Shown here one piece after another: positions 15,693-25,900 of a DNA stretch of 64,000 nt. How positions within the stretch are numbered: the stretch's first letter is position 1; the number at the start of each line of letters is the position of its first letter. The translations under genes were made by a program, and so were the position numbers. The notes beneath the pieces are model-generated. The model made no database searches and was not told the origin of the DNA. It saw only the letters and a list, made by a program, of their open reading frames with translations. The DNA is from QYOJ01 sp964449285 (GTDB lineage Bacteria; Bacteroidota; Bacteroidia; Bacteroidales; FEN-979), in NCBI GenBank assembly GCA_964449285.1, contig CAYUZX010000004.1, positions 15,974 to 79,973 on the forward strand. Reading direction: 5' to 3'.

Positions 15693-17609
15693 TTAGGTCC
15701 ATAAATAGATGAATACCAGGGCAAGGAGTACCACTCCGGAGACAAACACCATCGCGTACTGCTGCAGTTGTCCGGATTGGAATCCTTTGATCTTATCAGA
15801 TGCCTGGTTAGTAACAAACGAGATCCCGTTCATAGATCCGTCAACGATGTGACGGTCGAACCATGCAATCGGTCTGGATATATTGTTGAAGATGATCTTA
15901 TGTGTTATGAACAGGTATAGCTCATCGATGTAAAATTTATGATATGCTGCCGTGTAAAATCCACGCAGGGAATGAGCAATCTTCGTCGGAATCTCGGTTG
16001 GCTTGAGATACATTACATAAGCTACGCCAATACCGACTATCGCGATCACAATAGAGGGGATTGCGATGATCCATTCGGTATGGATATCAAACAGAGCCCT
16101 GTCGGAAGTCACCAAGTGTGAGAATGGAATAAATCCAGCGAACATGGCTCCGAGAGCAAGGAACATTAGCGGGATTGTCATGGACCATGGCGCTTCATGA
16201 GGAGTATGGTGGTAATCCTGCTTCTTTCCCCAGAAGATGCCGAAATAGAGCCTGAACATATAGAATGCGGTAAGGCCAGCTACGATATACTCAATAGCGA
16301 AGAGAGCAGTATCGTGATGGTATGCTGCTACCAGGATCTCATCCTTGCTGAAGAATCCTGCAAACGGTGGAATACCGGATATAGCAAGACATGCAGTCAG
16401 AAAGGTGATGTGCGTAATTGGCAGGAATTTCCGGAGTCCGCCCATTTCATGCAGATAGTTACTATGCACGGCATGAATAATAGCTCCGGCACAAAGGAAG
16501 AGCAAGGCTTTGAAAAAGGCGTGTGTAAAGAGGTGGAACATGGAAGCCATATATCCAAGACCCTCATGGCCGCCCATTCCTGATACTCCCAGCGCGCACA
16601 TCATGTATCCGATCTGCGACATCGTGGAGTAAGCAAGTACCCGTTTGATATCGTGTTGGGTACAGGCAATAATGGCAGCAAACAGGGAGGAGAATGCACC
16701 CACCCAGGCTACAACCTGCAAGGCAATTGGTACTGTTATATAAATTGGGAACATCCTGGCAACCAGGTACACACCGGCAACAACCATGGTGGCGGCATGG
16801 ATCAGCGCTGACACTGGGGTTGGCCCCTCCATGGCATCCGGTAGCCAGATATGGAGTGGGAACATGGCTGATTTTCCAGCGCCGCCCATGAAGATCAGAA
16901 TCATTGCCCATGTCAGTACCGACATACCAATAAATGTAGCAGCCGGCGGTGTGCCGATAGCCGGTCCCGTTGGGCTGGTCAGCGTCAGAAAGTCAAATGT
17001 TCCTGTATAGTAGGAGAGCAGCAAAATCCCGACCAGGAATCCAAGGTCGGCAAAACGGGTAACGATAAATGCTTTTTTGGATGCGGCCACTGCCGAAGGT
17101 CTCTCGTAATAAAATCCAATCAATAGGTAAGATGAAACACCAACAAGTTCCCAGAAGATATACATCTGGAAAATGTTTGTGGCAACCACCAGTCCCAGCA
17201 TGGCAAAAGTAAACAGGGAGAGGAAGGAATAGAAACGCATAAAGCCCTTTTGGCCTTTCAGATACCCGGTAGAGTAGATATGAGCCATCAGGGATACGGT
17301 GGTGACAACAATCAGCATCATTACCGAGATTGGATCAATCAACACGCCCATGTCGATATGCAGCGTGTCAGAAAACCTTAACCACAAAGTATTATACCCT
17401 ATGATCTGCTGGTATACATCATCCACCTTCCCAACAACAAAGAAATATTTGTATGCGGTAAAAATGGAAAGAACCCAGGAGGTTAAAAGACCAGCTGACC
17501 CCACAATCCCGGAGACAATGGGCTTGAACTTATTACCCCAGAAACCGATGAGGATGAAGAGAAAAAACGGTATCAGGAGGATCCAGATGGTGTAAGAGAA
17601 GTCAAACAT
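15693..17609 (-). CDS. nuoL: NADH-quinone oxidoreductase subunit L
   Basis: A 638-residue antiporter-like subunit, the largest of the membrane arm. It has MGVLIDPISVMMLIVVTTVS, FWELVGVSSYLLIGFYYERP, AMFPLHIWLPDAMEGPTPVS and AYSTMSQIGYMMCALGVSG, and the extended C-terminal part expected for the long lateral helix of NuoL. It is separated from nuoK by a short gap filled with heptamer repeats. Confidence 0.96.
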   Translation of the reverse strand: MFDFSYTIWILLIPFFLFILIGFWGNKFKPIVSGIVGSAGLLTSWVLSIFTAYKYFFVVGKVDDVYQQIIGYNTLWLRFSDTLHIDMGVLIDPISVMMLIVVTTVSLMAHIYSTGYLKGQKGFMRFYSFLSLFTFAMLGLVVATNIFQMYIFWELVGVSSYLLIGFYYERPSAVAASKKAFIVTRFADLGFLVGILLLSYYTGTFDFLTLTSPTGPAIGTPPAATFIGMSVLTWAMILIFMGGAGKSAMFPLHIWLPDAMEGPTPVSALIHAATMVVAGVYLVARMFPIYITVPIALQVVAWVGAFSSLFAAIIACTQHDIKRVLAYSTMSQIGYMMCALGVSGMGGHEGLGYMASMFHLFTHAFFKALLFLCAGAIIHAVHSNYLHEMGGLRKFLPITHITFLTACLAISGIPPFAGFFSKDEILVAAYHHDTALFAIEYIVAGLTAFYMFRLYFGIFWGKKQDYHHTPHEAPWSMTIPLMFLALGAMFAGFIPFSHLVTSDRALFDIHTEWIIAIPSIVIAIVGIGVAYVMYLKPTEIPTKIAHSLRGFYTAAYHKFYIDELYLFITHKIIFNNISRPIAWFDRHIVDGSMNGISFVTNQASDKIKGFQSGQLQQYAMVFVSGVVLLALVFIYLWT

Positions 17610-17620
17610 ACCTTATATCA

Positions 17621-17685
17621 ATTACGAATTATGAATTACGAATTACGAATTATATACGTCTTACGTCTCACGTCTTACGTCTTAC
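17621..17685. repeat. Heptamer arrays ATTACGA then ACGTCTY between nuoL and nuoK
   Basis: ATTACGA-type units run from 17621 to 17653 (4.7 copies), then ACGTCTT/ACGTCTC units from 17656 to 17685. The array ends one base before the nuoK stop codon and fills nearly the whole spacer within the nuo operon. Confidence 0.9.
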
Positions 17686-17686
17686 A

Positions 17687-18004
17687 TTAGTACTTCATCT
17701 CATTCATCTTCTCTACATCGATGTTGGTAATACGTCGGTAGATATTGATGATGATGGCTATCGCCACGGAAGCTTCGGCAGCTGCCACGGCAATGATGAA
17801 GATGGTGAAAAACATCCCTTCCATGTGGTCCGGATAAAGGATCTTGTTGAACGCCACGAAGTTGATACAGACTGAATTGAGGATCAACTCGATCGACATG
17901 AGCATGGTAATCAGATTTTTTCTCACCAGAAATCCGTATACCCCCACGAAAAACATGGTGGTGCTCAGGACTAAAAACCAGGATAATGGAACTCCTTCAA
18001 ACAT
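17687..18004 (-). CDS. nuoK: NADH-quinone oxidoreductase subunit K
   Basis: A 105-residue, three-helix membrane subunit. It has the GVYGFLVRKNLITMLMSIEL region with the conserved membrane glutamate, and NSVCINFVAFNK, VAAAEASVAIAIIINIYR with the second conserved glutamate. The length is typical. It is 18 bases downstream of nuoJ. Confidence 0.96.
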   Translation of the reverse strand: MFEGVPLSWFLVLSTTMFFVGVYGFLVRKNLITMLMSIELILNSVCINFVAFNKILYPDHMEGMFFTIFIIAVAAAEASVAIAIIINIYRRITNIDVEKMNEMKY

Positions 18005-18022
18005 ATGATCGTTCTTTAGCTG

Positions 18023-18532
18023 TTAATCTTTACGTTTTTTAGCCAGTACAATGGCGCCAATCATCGCTGCAAGCAGCAGCACACTGATCACCTCAAAGGG
18101 CAATGCATACCCATACCTTCCATAATTGATCAGGCTGTTCCCCACATCTGTCACGTTCACCAGTTCGGTATTCCCGACAGATCCCGGGAAATTATACTGC
18201 AGAATTACAGTGATACAGAGAGCGGCCCCAACCAACGCTACCAGGGCTGCAGGCCATTTTTTCAGGAGTCCGGCTGTAGGTAGTTTTTCAGCAATATGGC
18301 TGGTAAGCAATATCGAGAAGATAATCAGCACAACAATCCCGCCTGCATAGACAATCAGCTGGATGGCTGCAAGAAAATTGTATTTCAGCAGAAAATAGAG
18401 GCCGGCAGTGGAGACCAGTACGAACAGTAGAAATGTAGCTGCCCGCAGGATCCGCCTGCTGGTCACTGTGAGGATGGAGAAAATCACAATGACCGCCGAA
18501 AAGAGTAGAAACATGAATTGATTGCTCGTCAT
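18023..18532 (-). CDS. nuoJ: NADH-quinone oxidoreductase subunit J
   Basis: A 169-residue membrane subunit with five helices. The motif FLAAIQLIVYAGGIVVLIIF near residues 53-72 carries the pi-bulge helix region typical of NuoJ. The gene overlaps nuoI by one base and precedes nuoK. Confidence 0.95.
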   Translation of the reverse strand: MTSNQFMFLLFSAVIVIFSILTVTSRRILRAATFLLFVLVSTAGLYFLLKYNFLAAIQLIVYAGGIVVLIIFSILLTSHIAEKLPTAGLLKKWPAALVALVGAALCITVILQYNFPGSVGNTELVNVTDVGNSLINYGRYGYALPFEVISVLLLAAMIGAIVLAKKRKD

Positions 18533-19011
18533 TATTCTATATCTTTAATAATGGATGATCCGGGTTTATTCAAAATTTTCGTCAGTTTGGAGCGATCGAA
18601 CACGGCATGCTCAAAGGTCTGGTCCCACGCCAGAGCATTGGAAGGGCAGGTCTTGACACAGAGGCCGCAAAAGGTGCACATCGAGAGGTGGTAGATGTGC
18701 TTATCGATGATGCGTTTCTTTTTGCCGTCGGGTAGTTCGATCCGGTTGGAGATCACCTCAATGGAGCCATTCGGACAGTTGGTTTCACATATGCCGCAGC
18801 CTGTGCAACGATGCTGGTTGTTTGCGTCGTGAGGCATGATCAGGTCTCCCTTGAAACGGTCAAACATTTTCAGTGTCTTCCGGTTTTCAGGATATTGCTG
18901 CGTGACAATTTGCCCGGGACTGAAAAAGTATCTTCCGGTCACCGACATGCCGATGAGCAGGGATTTGATTCCCCGGAAGATATCTGCAAAGTATGTATAG
19001 ATACTGTTCAT
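18532..19011 (-). CDS. nuoI: NADH-quinone oxidoreductase subunit I
   Basis: A 159-residue peripheral subunit with two 4Fe-4S motifs, CTGCGICETNCP near residue 67 and CTFCGLCVKTCP near 113, which bind clusters N6a and N6b. It bridges NuoB and the donor side. In the absence of NuoEFG it is a plausible entry point for electrons from ferredoxin. It is four bases downstream of nuoH and overlaps nuoJ by one base. Confidence 0.96.
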   Translation of the reverse strand: MNSIYTYFADIFRGIKSLLIGMSVTGRYFFSPGQIVTQQYPENRKTLKMFDRFKGDLIMPHDANNQHRCTGCGICETNCPNGSIEVISNRIELPDGKKKRIIDKHIYHLSMCTFCGLCVKTCPSNALAWDQTFEHAVFDRSKLTKILNKPGSSIIKDIE

Positions 19012-19015
19012 AATC

Positions 19016-20104
19016 TTAGAAATGCCAACCCATTAATACGATAAAAGCCATGATGAGGATATTGACCAGGTTGATCGGGAGGAGGTATTTCCACTCCAGA
19101 TTCAGGAGCTGATCGATCCGTAACCGGGGAAATGTCCATTTGAACAACATCATCAGCCAGATAATGAAGGCCGTTTTGCCAATGTACCAGATTAGCGGGG
19201 GAATAAAGTCCATCACATGGTTGAATCCTTCCCATCCGAACATGTGGAAGGGCATCCATCCGCCGAGGAAAACTGTTGCTGCAATTGAAGCCACGATGAA
19301 CATGTTCATATACTCGGCCAAAAAGAAGAAGGCAAACTTAATCCCCGAATATTCGGTGTGGAAGCCGGCAGTAAGTTCAGATTCGGCTTCCGCCAGGTCA
19401 AAAGGACCGCGGTTTGTTTCAGCTGTACTGGCAATCAGAAAAATAATAAATGCAATGACCGCCGGGATATGACCTTTAAAGATAAACCATCCGGTCGACT
19501 GCATCTCAACAACCTGGGAGAACTGCATGGTTCCTGCCAGGACAATGATGGTAAGCAGTGAGAGCCCTACCGAAAGTTCGTAGCTGATAATCTGGGCTCC
19601 GCTACGCATCGCTCCGATGAGTGAATACTTGTTGTTGCTAGACCATCCGGCCAGCAATACCCCAACCACTCCCAGGGAGGAGACCGCAACAACATACATG
19701 ATCCCGATATCAAAGTCGATAGCCTGCAACCCCTTGGCAAACGGAATGGCGGCAATAGCCATGAAGGAGGCGATGATCACGATGAACGGGGCAATGTTGA
19801 AGAGGAGCTTGTCAGAATCTTTGATGTAAACCAACTCTTTCATCAACAGTTTGATGAAGTCGGCGATGGTCTGAAAAATCCCATACGGACCCACCCGGTT
19901 AGGGCCAACCCGGTTCTGCATGAATGCACAAACCTTTCGTTCCGCATACACCAGAAGCAGGCCAACGATTGCATAGGCGAGCAGGAAAACCAGTCCGATG
20001 ATGGTCATTTCCACAATAAGCGCCCAAACAGGTGGCAACCACTCATAGAGTAATTGGTCGATCGACTGGGTGAATGACGTGAAGTCGTAAATGTTGAAAG
20101 CCAT
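19016..20104 (-). CDS. nuoH: NADH-quinone oxidoreductase subunit H
   Basis: A 362-residue membrane subunit with about eight helices and the quinone-site loops: ERKVCAFMQNRVGPNRVGPY near residues 56-75, NRGPFDLAEAESELTAGFHT near 236-255 and EYSGIKFAFFFLAEY. It forms the base of the quinone tunnel next to NuoB and NuoD. It lies 11 bases downstream of nuoD. Confidence 0.97.
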   Translation of the reverse strand: MAFNIYDFTSFTQSIDQLLYEWLPPVWALIVEMTIIGLVFLLAYAIVGLLLVYAERKVCAFMQNRVGPNRVGPYGIFQTIADFIKLLMKELVYIKDSDKLLFNIAPFIVIIASFMAIAAIPFAKGLQAIDFDIGIMYVVAVSSLGVVGVLLAGWSSNNKYSLIGAMRSGAQIISYELSVGLSLLTIIVLAGTMQFSQVVEMQSTGWFIFKGHIPAVIAFIIFLIASTAETNRGPFDLAEAESELTAGFHTEYSGIKFAFFFLAEYMNMFIVASIAATVFLGGWMPFHMFGWEGFNHVMDFIPPLIWYIGKTAFIIWLMMLFKWTFPRLRIDQLLNLEWKYLLPINLVNILIMAFIVLMGWHF

Positions 20105-20115
20105 GTTGAATGGTA

Positions 20116-21243
20116 TTATCTGTCAATATCCGGAATTACTAAGTCAAGGGAAGCGCCGATAGCAACAAGGTCGGCAATCTTCATCTCGCGGCTGATCTTA
20201 TCCAGCACGCCAAGGTTTACAAAACTCGGGGTACGGAATTTCATCCGCAGTGGAGTCTTATTCCCATCGGAGATGCAATAGATACCCAGCTCGCCGCGGG
20301 CCGATTCCACGCGCTGGTAGTACTCCCCGGCAGGTAGCTTGATGATTGGTTTCATTTTTGCAGTGTAATCTCCTTCAGGGATGTTGTCGATAAGCTGTTC
20401 GATGATCTTCATCGATTCCCGCATCTCGTCAAGTCTCACCATATACCGTGCATAAGTATCGCCTTCATTGCGAAGAACCTCCCTGAAATCCACCTTGTCG
20501 TACATGGCGTATGGATATTTCTTGCGGATGTCGCAAACCCACCCGGAGGCACGTCCCGACGGACCACTTACGCCATAGTTGATCGCTACCTCTTTCGACA
20601 TCATGCCAATGCCTTTGCTCCTGTTCTCGAAAATGATGTTCCCGCTGAGGATTTTATCATAATCCTTGATCTTCTTGCGGAAATATTTGATAAAGTCTTT
20701 GGTTCGTTGCTGGAAATTGGGATGGATGTCCTGCATTAACCCTCCGGGAGTATAGTAACTATGTAGTAAACGGGAACCAAACGACTCTTCAAAGATGTCG
20801 AGGATGTGTTCCCTATCACGAAGTCCGTAAAAGAAGCAGGTAAGTCCGCCCAGATCCATCCCGAAACTGCACCACCAAAGCTGGTGGGAGGCGATCCGGT
20901 TCAACTCATCCACAATCGTACGGATGTATTTGACACGTTCGGGAACTTCCACTTCCAATGCCCCTTCAACCAGCAAGCAAACAGCGTGGTTATTGATGTG
21001 TGCAGAAAGGTAATCCATCCGGTCGGTGAGGTGGATAATCTGCTGGAAGGTATCCTTTTCGCACATCTTCTCAATACCGCGGTGGATGTATCCGCAATGG
21101 GGCTGAACTTTCTTAACGGTTTCCCCCTGCAGGGTGACGACCAACCGGAGTACACCATGGGTAGAGGGGTGTTGAGGCCCCATATTAATATGGTACTCCT
21201 CCTCCTCGATACTTTGTACTGGCAGGTTAATGATCTCTTTCAT
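20116..21243 (-). CDS. nuoD: NADH-quinone oxidoreductase subunit D
   Basis: A 375-residue 49-kDa subunit. It has MGPQHPSTHGVLRLV near residue 21 with the quinone-site histidine, and HCGYIHRGIEKMCE, LTDRMDYLSAHINN, GGLMQDIHPNF and a C-terminal GASLDLVIPDIDR ending. It is a separate gene here, two bases after nuoC; in Bacteroides the two are fused as nuoCD. Confidence 0.97.
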   Translation of the reverse strand: MKEIINLPVQSIEEEEYHINMGPQHPSTHGVLRLVVTLQGETVKKVQPHCGYIHRGIEKMCEKDTFQQIIHLTDRMDYLSAHINNHAVCLLVEGALEVEVPERVKYIRTIVDELNRIASHQLWWCSFGMDLGGLTCFFYGLRDREHILDIFEESFGSRLLHSYYTPGGLMQDIHPNFQQRTKDFIKYFRKKIKDYDKILSGNIIFENRSKGIGMMSKEVAINYGVSGPSGRASGWVCDIRKKYPYAMYDKVDFREVLRNEGDTYARYMVRLDEMRESMKIIEQLIDNIPEGDYTAKMKPIIKLPAGEYYQRVESARGELGIYCISDGNKTPLRMKFRTPSFVNLGVLDKISREMKIADLVAIGASLDLVIPDIDR

Positions 21244-21245
21244 AC

Positions 21246-21704
21246 TTACAATTCTACGATGTTAACTTCGTCTGTGTAATCTTTCCGCATCGGATATCCA
21301 ACCCAATCCTCTTCCAGAAAAATCCGGCGCATATCAGGATGGCCCGTGAATCGTATCCCATAGAGATCCCATACCTCCCGCTCAAAAAACTCGGCACTTT
21401 TCCACAAGTCTGCTACAGTGTCAAATTCTGGTGTTTCCCGGTTTTCGGTCTTGACTTTCAGCTCAACACTATGCTTGAGTGTTGTAGAGGTAAGGTGGTA
21501 CACAACTCCAAGTTCCGTTCCCCAATCGACACCGCTCAGGCAGAAGAGGTAATCGAAATCCAGCTCTTTATCCTCTTTCAGATGGGTAGCCAGGACTTTA
21601 AGGTTCCCGGCAGGAATCAGAAATGTGGGGAACTGCTTGTTCTCTTCCTGCTGGGCATCGGGAACAAGTTCCAGAATTTTTTCTTTTAGTTTTTCAGCAT
21701 CCAT
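21246..21704 (-). CDS. nuoC: NADH-quinone oxidoreductase subunit C
   Basis: A 152-residue 30-kDa subunit with the signature EREVWDLYGIRFTGHPDMRR followed by ILLEEDW-like FLEEDWVGYPMRKDY at the C-terminus. It is structural in the peripheral arm. It is closely coupled to nuoD, but separated from nuoB by 159 bases filled with an octamer and a heptamer array. Confidence 0.95.
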   Translation of the reverse strand: MDAEKLKEKILELVPDAQQEENKQFPTFLIPAGNLKVLATHLKEDKELDFDYLFCLSGVDWGTELGVVYHLTSTTLKHSVELKVKTENRETPEFDTVADLWKSAEFFEREVWDLYGIRFTGHPDMRRIFLEEDWVGYPMRKDYTDEVNIVEL

Positions 21705-21750
21705 GAGAGTGCTTTGTTTTAAATGAACGACTTCGGCATGATAAAAAACG

Positions 21751-21886
21751 AGGTAGCGAGTTAGGAAAATAGCGAAATAGTGAAATTTTTAGTTGAACGT
21801 TTTTCTGCGAATTCATATCTTTTCTCTCTTACGTCTTACGTCTCACGTCTTACGTCTTACGTCTCACGTCTTACGTCTTACGTCTT
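21751..21886. repeat. Octamer array, then ACGTCTY heptamer array running into nuoB
   Basis: Degenerate octamers (AGGTAGCG, AGTTAGGA, AAATAGCG, AAATAGTG) occupy 21751-21786. Eight ACGTCTT/ACGTCTC heptamers in unbroken register occupy 21831-21886. The last three to four heptamers are the 3' end of nuoB, including its stop codon at 21864-21866. Confidence 0.9.
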
Positions 21887-22418
21887 TTTTGGCGATAGTC
21901 TCCAACTTGATTTTACGCTGAAGCTGCATCACGCCATACAGGAGCGCTTCAGGGCGGGGCGGGCAGCCAGGAATATAAACATCTACCGGGATGACATGGT
22001 CAACTCCACGTATCACATGATAAGTGTTGTAGAAGAAGGGACCTCCAGAAACAGCGCAGGCTCCCATGGCGATGACATACTTGGGTTCCGACATCTGGTC
22101 GTAGAGACGCTTCAAAACAGGGGCCATTTTGTTAACGATTGTTCCTGCTACCACAATCACATCAGCCTGACGAGGTGATGCGCGATAGACCTCAATGCCA
22201 AAACGGGCAAAATCGTGCCGCGAAGCTCCTGTTGCCATCATCTCGATCCCGCAACAACTCGTGGCAAAGGTCAGCGGCCAAATGGAGTTGGACCGCCCCC
22301 AGTCGATGATGCCATCAATGGTGGTGAGCATCACATTTCCTCCGGTTTTCTCGAACAACTCAAGAGTTTCGTTGTCCTGAAAATCGGAATACTTCATGTT
22401 TTTAATCTTTACTCCCAT
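21864..22418 (-). CDS. nuoB: NADH-quinone oxidoreductase subunit B
   Basis: A 184-residue subunit with the N2-cluster cysteines: FATSCCGIEMMA, then GACAVSGGPF and GCPPRPEALLYG. The start at 22418 was chosen because AAAGGAG lies 8 bases before it and it overlaps the nuoA stop by 10 bases; a second ATG is at 22397. The frame runs further upstream, but only as a shadow of nuoA. The last residues (DVRRKT) and the stop codon are written by a heptamer array, so the natural C-terminus seems to have been replaced by repeat sequence. Confidence 0.95.
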   Translation of the reverse strand: MGVKIKNMKYSDFQDNETLELFEKTGGNVMLTTIDGIIDWGRSNSIWPLTFATSCCGIEMMATGASRHDFARFGIEVYRASPRQADVIVVAGTIVNKMAPVLKRLYDQMSEPKYVIAMGACAVSGGPFFYNTYHVIRGVDHVIPVDVYIPGCPPRPEALLYGVMQLQRKIKLETIAKKDVRRKT

Positions 22419-22759
22419 TTCAGCGCTCCTTTCTTCCAGGCGTACAACAGGCCCAAACCTAATACAAAGAAAAAGATGACAATCTCGATGAAACCAGTTA
22501 TTCCTGCCGATTTCATCACCACCGCCCAGGGGTAGATGAAGACCGTTTCCACATCGAAGATCAGGAAGATGATTGCAAATAGATAATACCCCACGTTGAA
22601 CTGAAGCCATGTCAGTCCCTCGGTGGGAATCCCGCATTCATAGGCTTCTGCTTTCTGAGGATTGGTTGAGGTGGGAGGGACAATGCTTGAGAATAGCACG
22701 GCTATACCTACAAGAAAAGCTCCCACGATGAAGAAGAGAATCAGACTTTCAGCACTCAT
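22409..22759 (-). CDS. nuoA: NADH-quinone oxidoreductase subunit A
   Basis: A 116-residue three-helix membrane subunit. It has EAYECGIPTEG near residue 38 (conserved Cys in the quinone-site loop) and FLIFDVETVFIYPWAVV near 66-82. It is the first gene of an 11-gene nuo operon (A-B-C-D-H-I-J-K-L-M-N). A TATATTTG promoter element lies 27 bases upstream. Confidence 0.96.
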   Translation of the reverse strand: MSAESLILFFIVGAFLVGIAVLFSSIVPPTSTNPQKAEAYECGIPTEGLTWLQFNVGYYLFAIIFLIFDVETVFIYPWAVVMKSAGITGFIEIVIFFFVLGLGLLYAWKKGALKWE

Positions 22760-22785
22760 ATCGTTAATCGATTAACAAACAGGCG

Positions 22786-22793
22786 CAAATATA
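22786..22793 (-). promoter_or_regulatory. Promoter -7 element for the nuo operon
   Basis: TATATTTG on the minus strand, an exact TAnnTTTG match, 27 bases before the nuoA ATG. A TTTC at 22814-22811 may stand for the -33 box, but the 17-base spacing is short. Confidence 0.5.
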
Positions 22794-22920
22794 AAAATAT
22801 TCTGATTTACGAAAGAGCATGATATCCAATATTATATATGTAATATCATTAATCAATTGAAAGAGTGACAAGTAATCCTATGGGCTTGATAAATATCAGG
22901 GAGGGGGGTGATAAATGTCA

Positions 22921-22955
22921 ATGCATCAATGCAGGAATGAAGGAATGCAGGAATA
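22921..22955. repeat. Solo octamer array ATGCAGGA-type
   Basis: Four and a half units of period 8 (ATGCATCA, ATGCAGGA, ATGAAGGA, ATGCAGGA) end 6 bases before the SNF2 gene stop. It is the same family that forms the ends of the four-helix-bundle element at 27192-27697, here without a gene. Confidence 0.85.
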
Positions 22956-22960
22956 TATTA

Positions 22961-25900
22961 TTACCCCAACCTGAAAATCTCTTTCAACTCATGGTTCGAG
23001 AGTTCCCCGATCCACTTTTCTCCGGAAGTCACGGTGAGGCTGGCCAGCTCTTTTTTAGATTTTAACATGTCGTCTATCTTTTCCTCAAAAGTGCCCATGG
23101 TCAGCAGACGGTTGACCATTACGTTTTTGGTTTGGCCAATGCGGTAAGCGCGGTCGGTGGCCTGAGCTTCCACGGCCGGATTCCACCATAGGTCGTGATG
23201 GATCACATGACTGGCAGCCGTGAGGTTCAATCCTGTTCCTCCGGCTTTGAGCGATAGGATGAAAATCCAGCGGTTGCGATGGGTTTGAAACTCCTCTACC
23301 AGGCTGTCACGTTGTTTCCTCAGGATGCCTCCATGCAGAAACAGCGGTGCTGTTCCAAACCGGTCGCCAATCATCTTCACAAGGATATCGCCCATCTCTT
23401 TGTACTGGGTAAATATCAGGGTCTTCTCCCCCGAATCATGAATCTGTGCCAGGAGTTCTATCAGCAATTTCGACTTTCCGGAAAGGGAAGGGTCGGCTTT
23501 CCCTTTTTTCAAGTAATTATCGGGATGATTGCAGATCTGCTTCAGGGCTGTGATCATCTTGAGTACCAATCCCCTTCGTTGAATGCCCTCTACCTGCTCA
23601 ATATCCTCCATCACACGATCCAGCACATTCTGGTACAGGGCCGCCTGTTCATTGATTAATGAACAGTAGTGATTATTCTCGATCTTATCCGGAAGGTCTG
23701 AGATGATAGTCTTATCGGTTTTCAGCCTTCTCAGGATAAACGGCGCAGTGATCTTGCGGAATAATTCAGCTTTTTCCTTATTGTGATACAATCCTATGGG
23801 CGTGGCAAATTCCTGTTCAAACGTCTTTGCCGGACCCAGGTATCCGGGATTGACGAAATCCATTATGCTCCAGTATTCCGACAACCGGTTTTCGACTGGC
23901 GTGCCACTCATGGCGATACGAACGGCTGCTTTGAGACTCTTAACCGATTTGGTTTGGTCGGTTCCCGCATTTTTAATGTTCTGGGCCTCATCAATCACGA
24001 CGGCATGCCACCTCTTTTTCTTGAATTTTTCCCGGTCACTCCGGATCATGCCATAGGTAGTGATTACAAGGTCCAGGTTCTTCGTCTCCAGAGTTCTTCC
24101 TGCGCCATGATAGATGACGGCTTTCAGCGAAGGGGCAAATTTTTCGATCTCTTTCATCCAGTTGGTCAACAGGGTGGTGGGTACAATGACAAGATTACAA
24201 GATTTCTTCAACAGACCTTCTTTCTTAAATTTCAGTAGCGCGGCAATTACCTGCACGGTTTTGCCGAGACCCATATCATCGGCAATCAGGCTTCCAAAAC
24301 CAATGGAGGAGTTTTGGGCCATCCACCGGTAACCGTTAAGCTGATAAGGCCTCAGTGAAGCTGTCAGCTCTTCGGGTAAAGCGATCCTGTTTGAAGGAGT
24401 CAAACGAGAGATCAGTTTTCGAACATCGGGTGTCAACGCCACTTTGGCGCCACGATACTCTTCCGACAGAGCTGATTTCAGCAACTCCTGCGAAGTCAGT
24501 TTCGCTGGATTTTCCAGGTCGTTAAACAATTTCTGAAGTCCGTTTTCGGTAATCAGGACATACTGATCCTTGATTTTAACGATGCCGGACAGGCGGCGAA
24601 CCAGTTCCCTGAACTCCTCTGCCGGCATCAGTGTATCTCCCAACGCCACCTGATATTCAAATCCGAGCATCTGTTCCAAGTTGAGGAACGAGACCGATTT
24701 CCCTCTGGAAGTAAGCGACAACCGGAGGCTTGGTTTCGGAGAGATCAGCTTTTCCAGCGATTTTGGCATCATAACCTCAATGCCCAATAACCGTAGCATT
24801 GGAATGATACGAACAAACACATCAGTAAATTCAATGCTGTTGAATTGGATGGGCTGTTTTCCTTTTGTCTGGATATACAAACTGATATCCGCTAAAATAT
24901 CTGTGAGTCCGCTTATATCCCGTAACAGGTCGAACCGGATCTCTTTGTAATCATCGTTGGTTAGCAACTTGTTCAGAGAAATAGGAGGTTCAAGCCTGGC
25001 CTCCTGGTTAACGACAAGAAAATCAAGGTAGAACCAGTTATCGCGATCCTCTATCCGGAGAACAGGAATCCATTGTTTCCTGGCTAAATGCAATCGTTTT
25101 AACCAAAGTTGGATGGTATTGGGAATCTCTTTGTCAGAAAGTCCGTCGAAGAGAGCTGGTTTTTTCCGAAAAAAGAGTTCGACGATCCGGTTCCCTTGCC
25201 GGTCCATAAACCGGTCAGCACAAGCAAAGGCATCCATGTAAAAGGTGATGAACAGGGAGGTAAGCATCATGGAATTTTCCCCTTCCTTGACCGGATAATA
25301 TTGCTCCTTCTTCTTCTCCTTTTGCCAGATCCAGATGGTACCCGGATTGGCGAATGGTTGAATGGCAGAGGTGAGTTCCCGGAGCAAACCATCGTTCATA
25401 GCAGGGATCCACCGAACAATCATCTCGCCTTTTTCGTTTGTCATTAGCTGGGGTATGATAGCTCCCCTGGCTGCCAGTGCCACGGCAAACTGCCGGTGAA
25501 GAGCAATTCCCTGCAAGGCATCGTTGCATAGGTATAATCTGGCTGGTTCTATGTGTTCAAGTAACAGAACCAAATCGCTGAATGTGATTCGTTCTTCCTT
25601 TTCTTCATCTCCGTCCTCCGTGGTGAACACCACATCTTCCACCTTCAAATCAACATCCAACAGGATCATGGTATCCTCAAAAAAATCGGCATGTTCCAGA
25701 AATGATTCAACTCTCCCGGGCACCACTTCCGGTGCGGGATTTCGCATGGAGCCAGACAAACTTTTATACGCCGAATGAAGGATGGCACGAAAGTCTCTTG
25801 GAAAAAACAGGGGTTTTGGGGTGAGAAGAGCAAGGATGGAATCTGCTTGTTCGGTTATTTCAGAGAAATCCGGGAGATTGGATATCCCGAAACCAGATGT

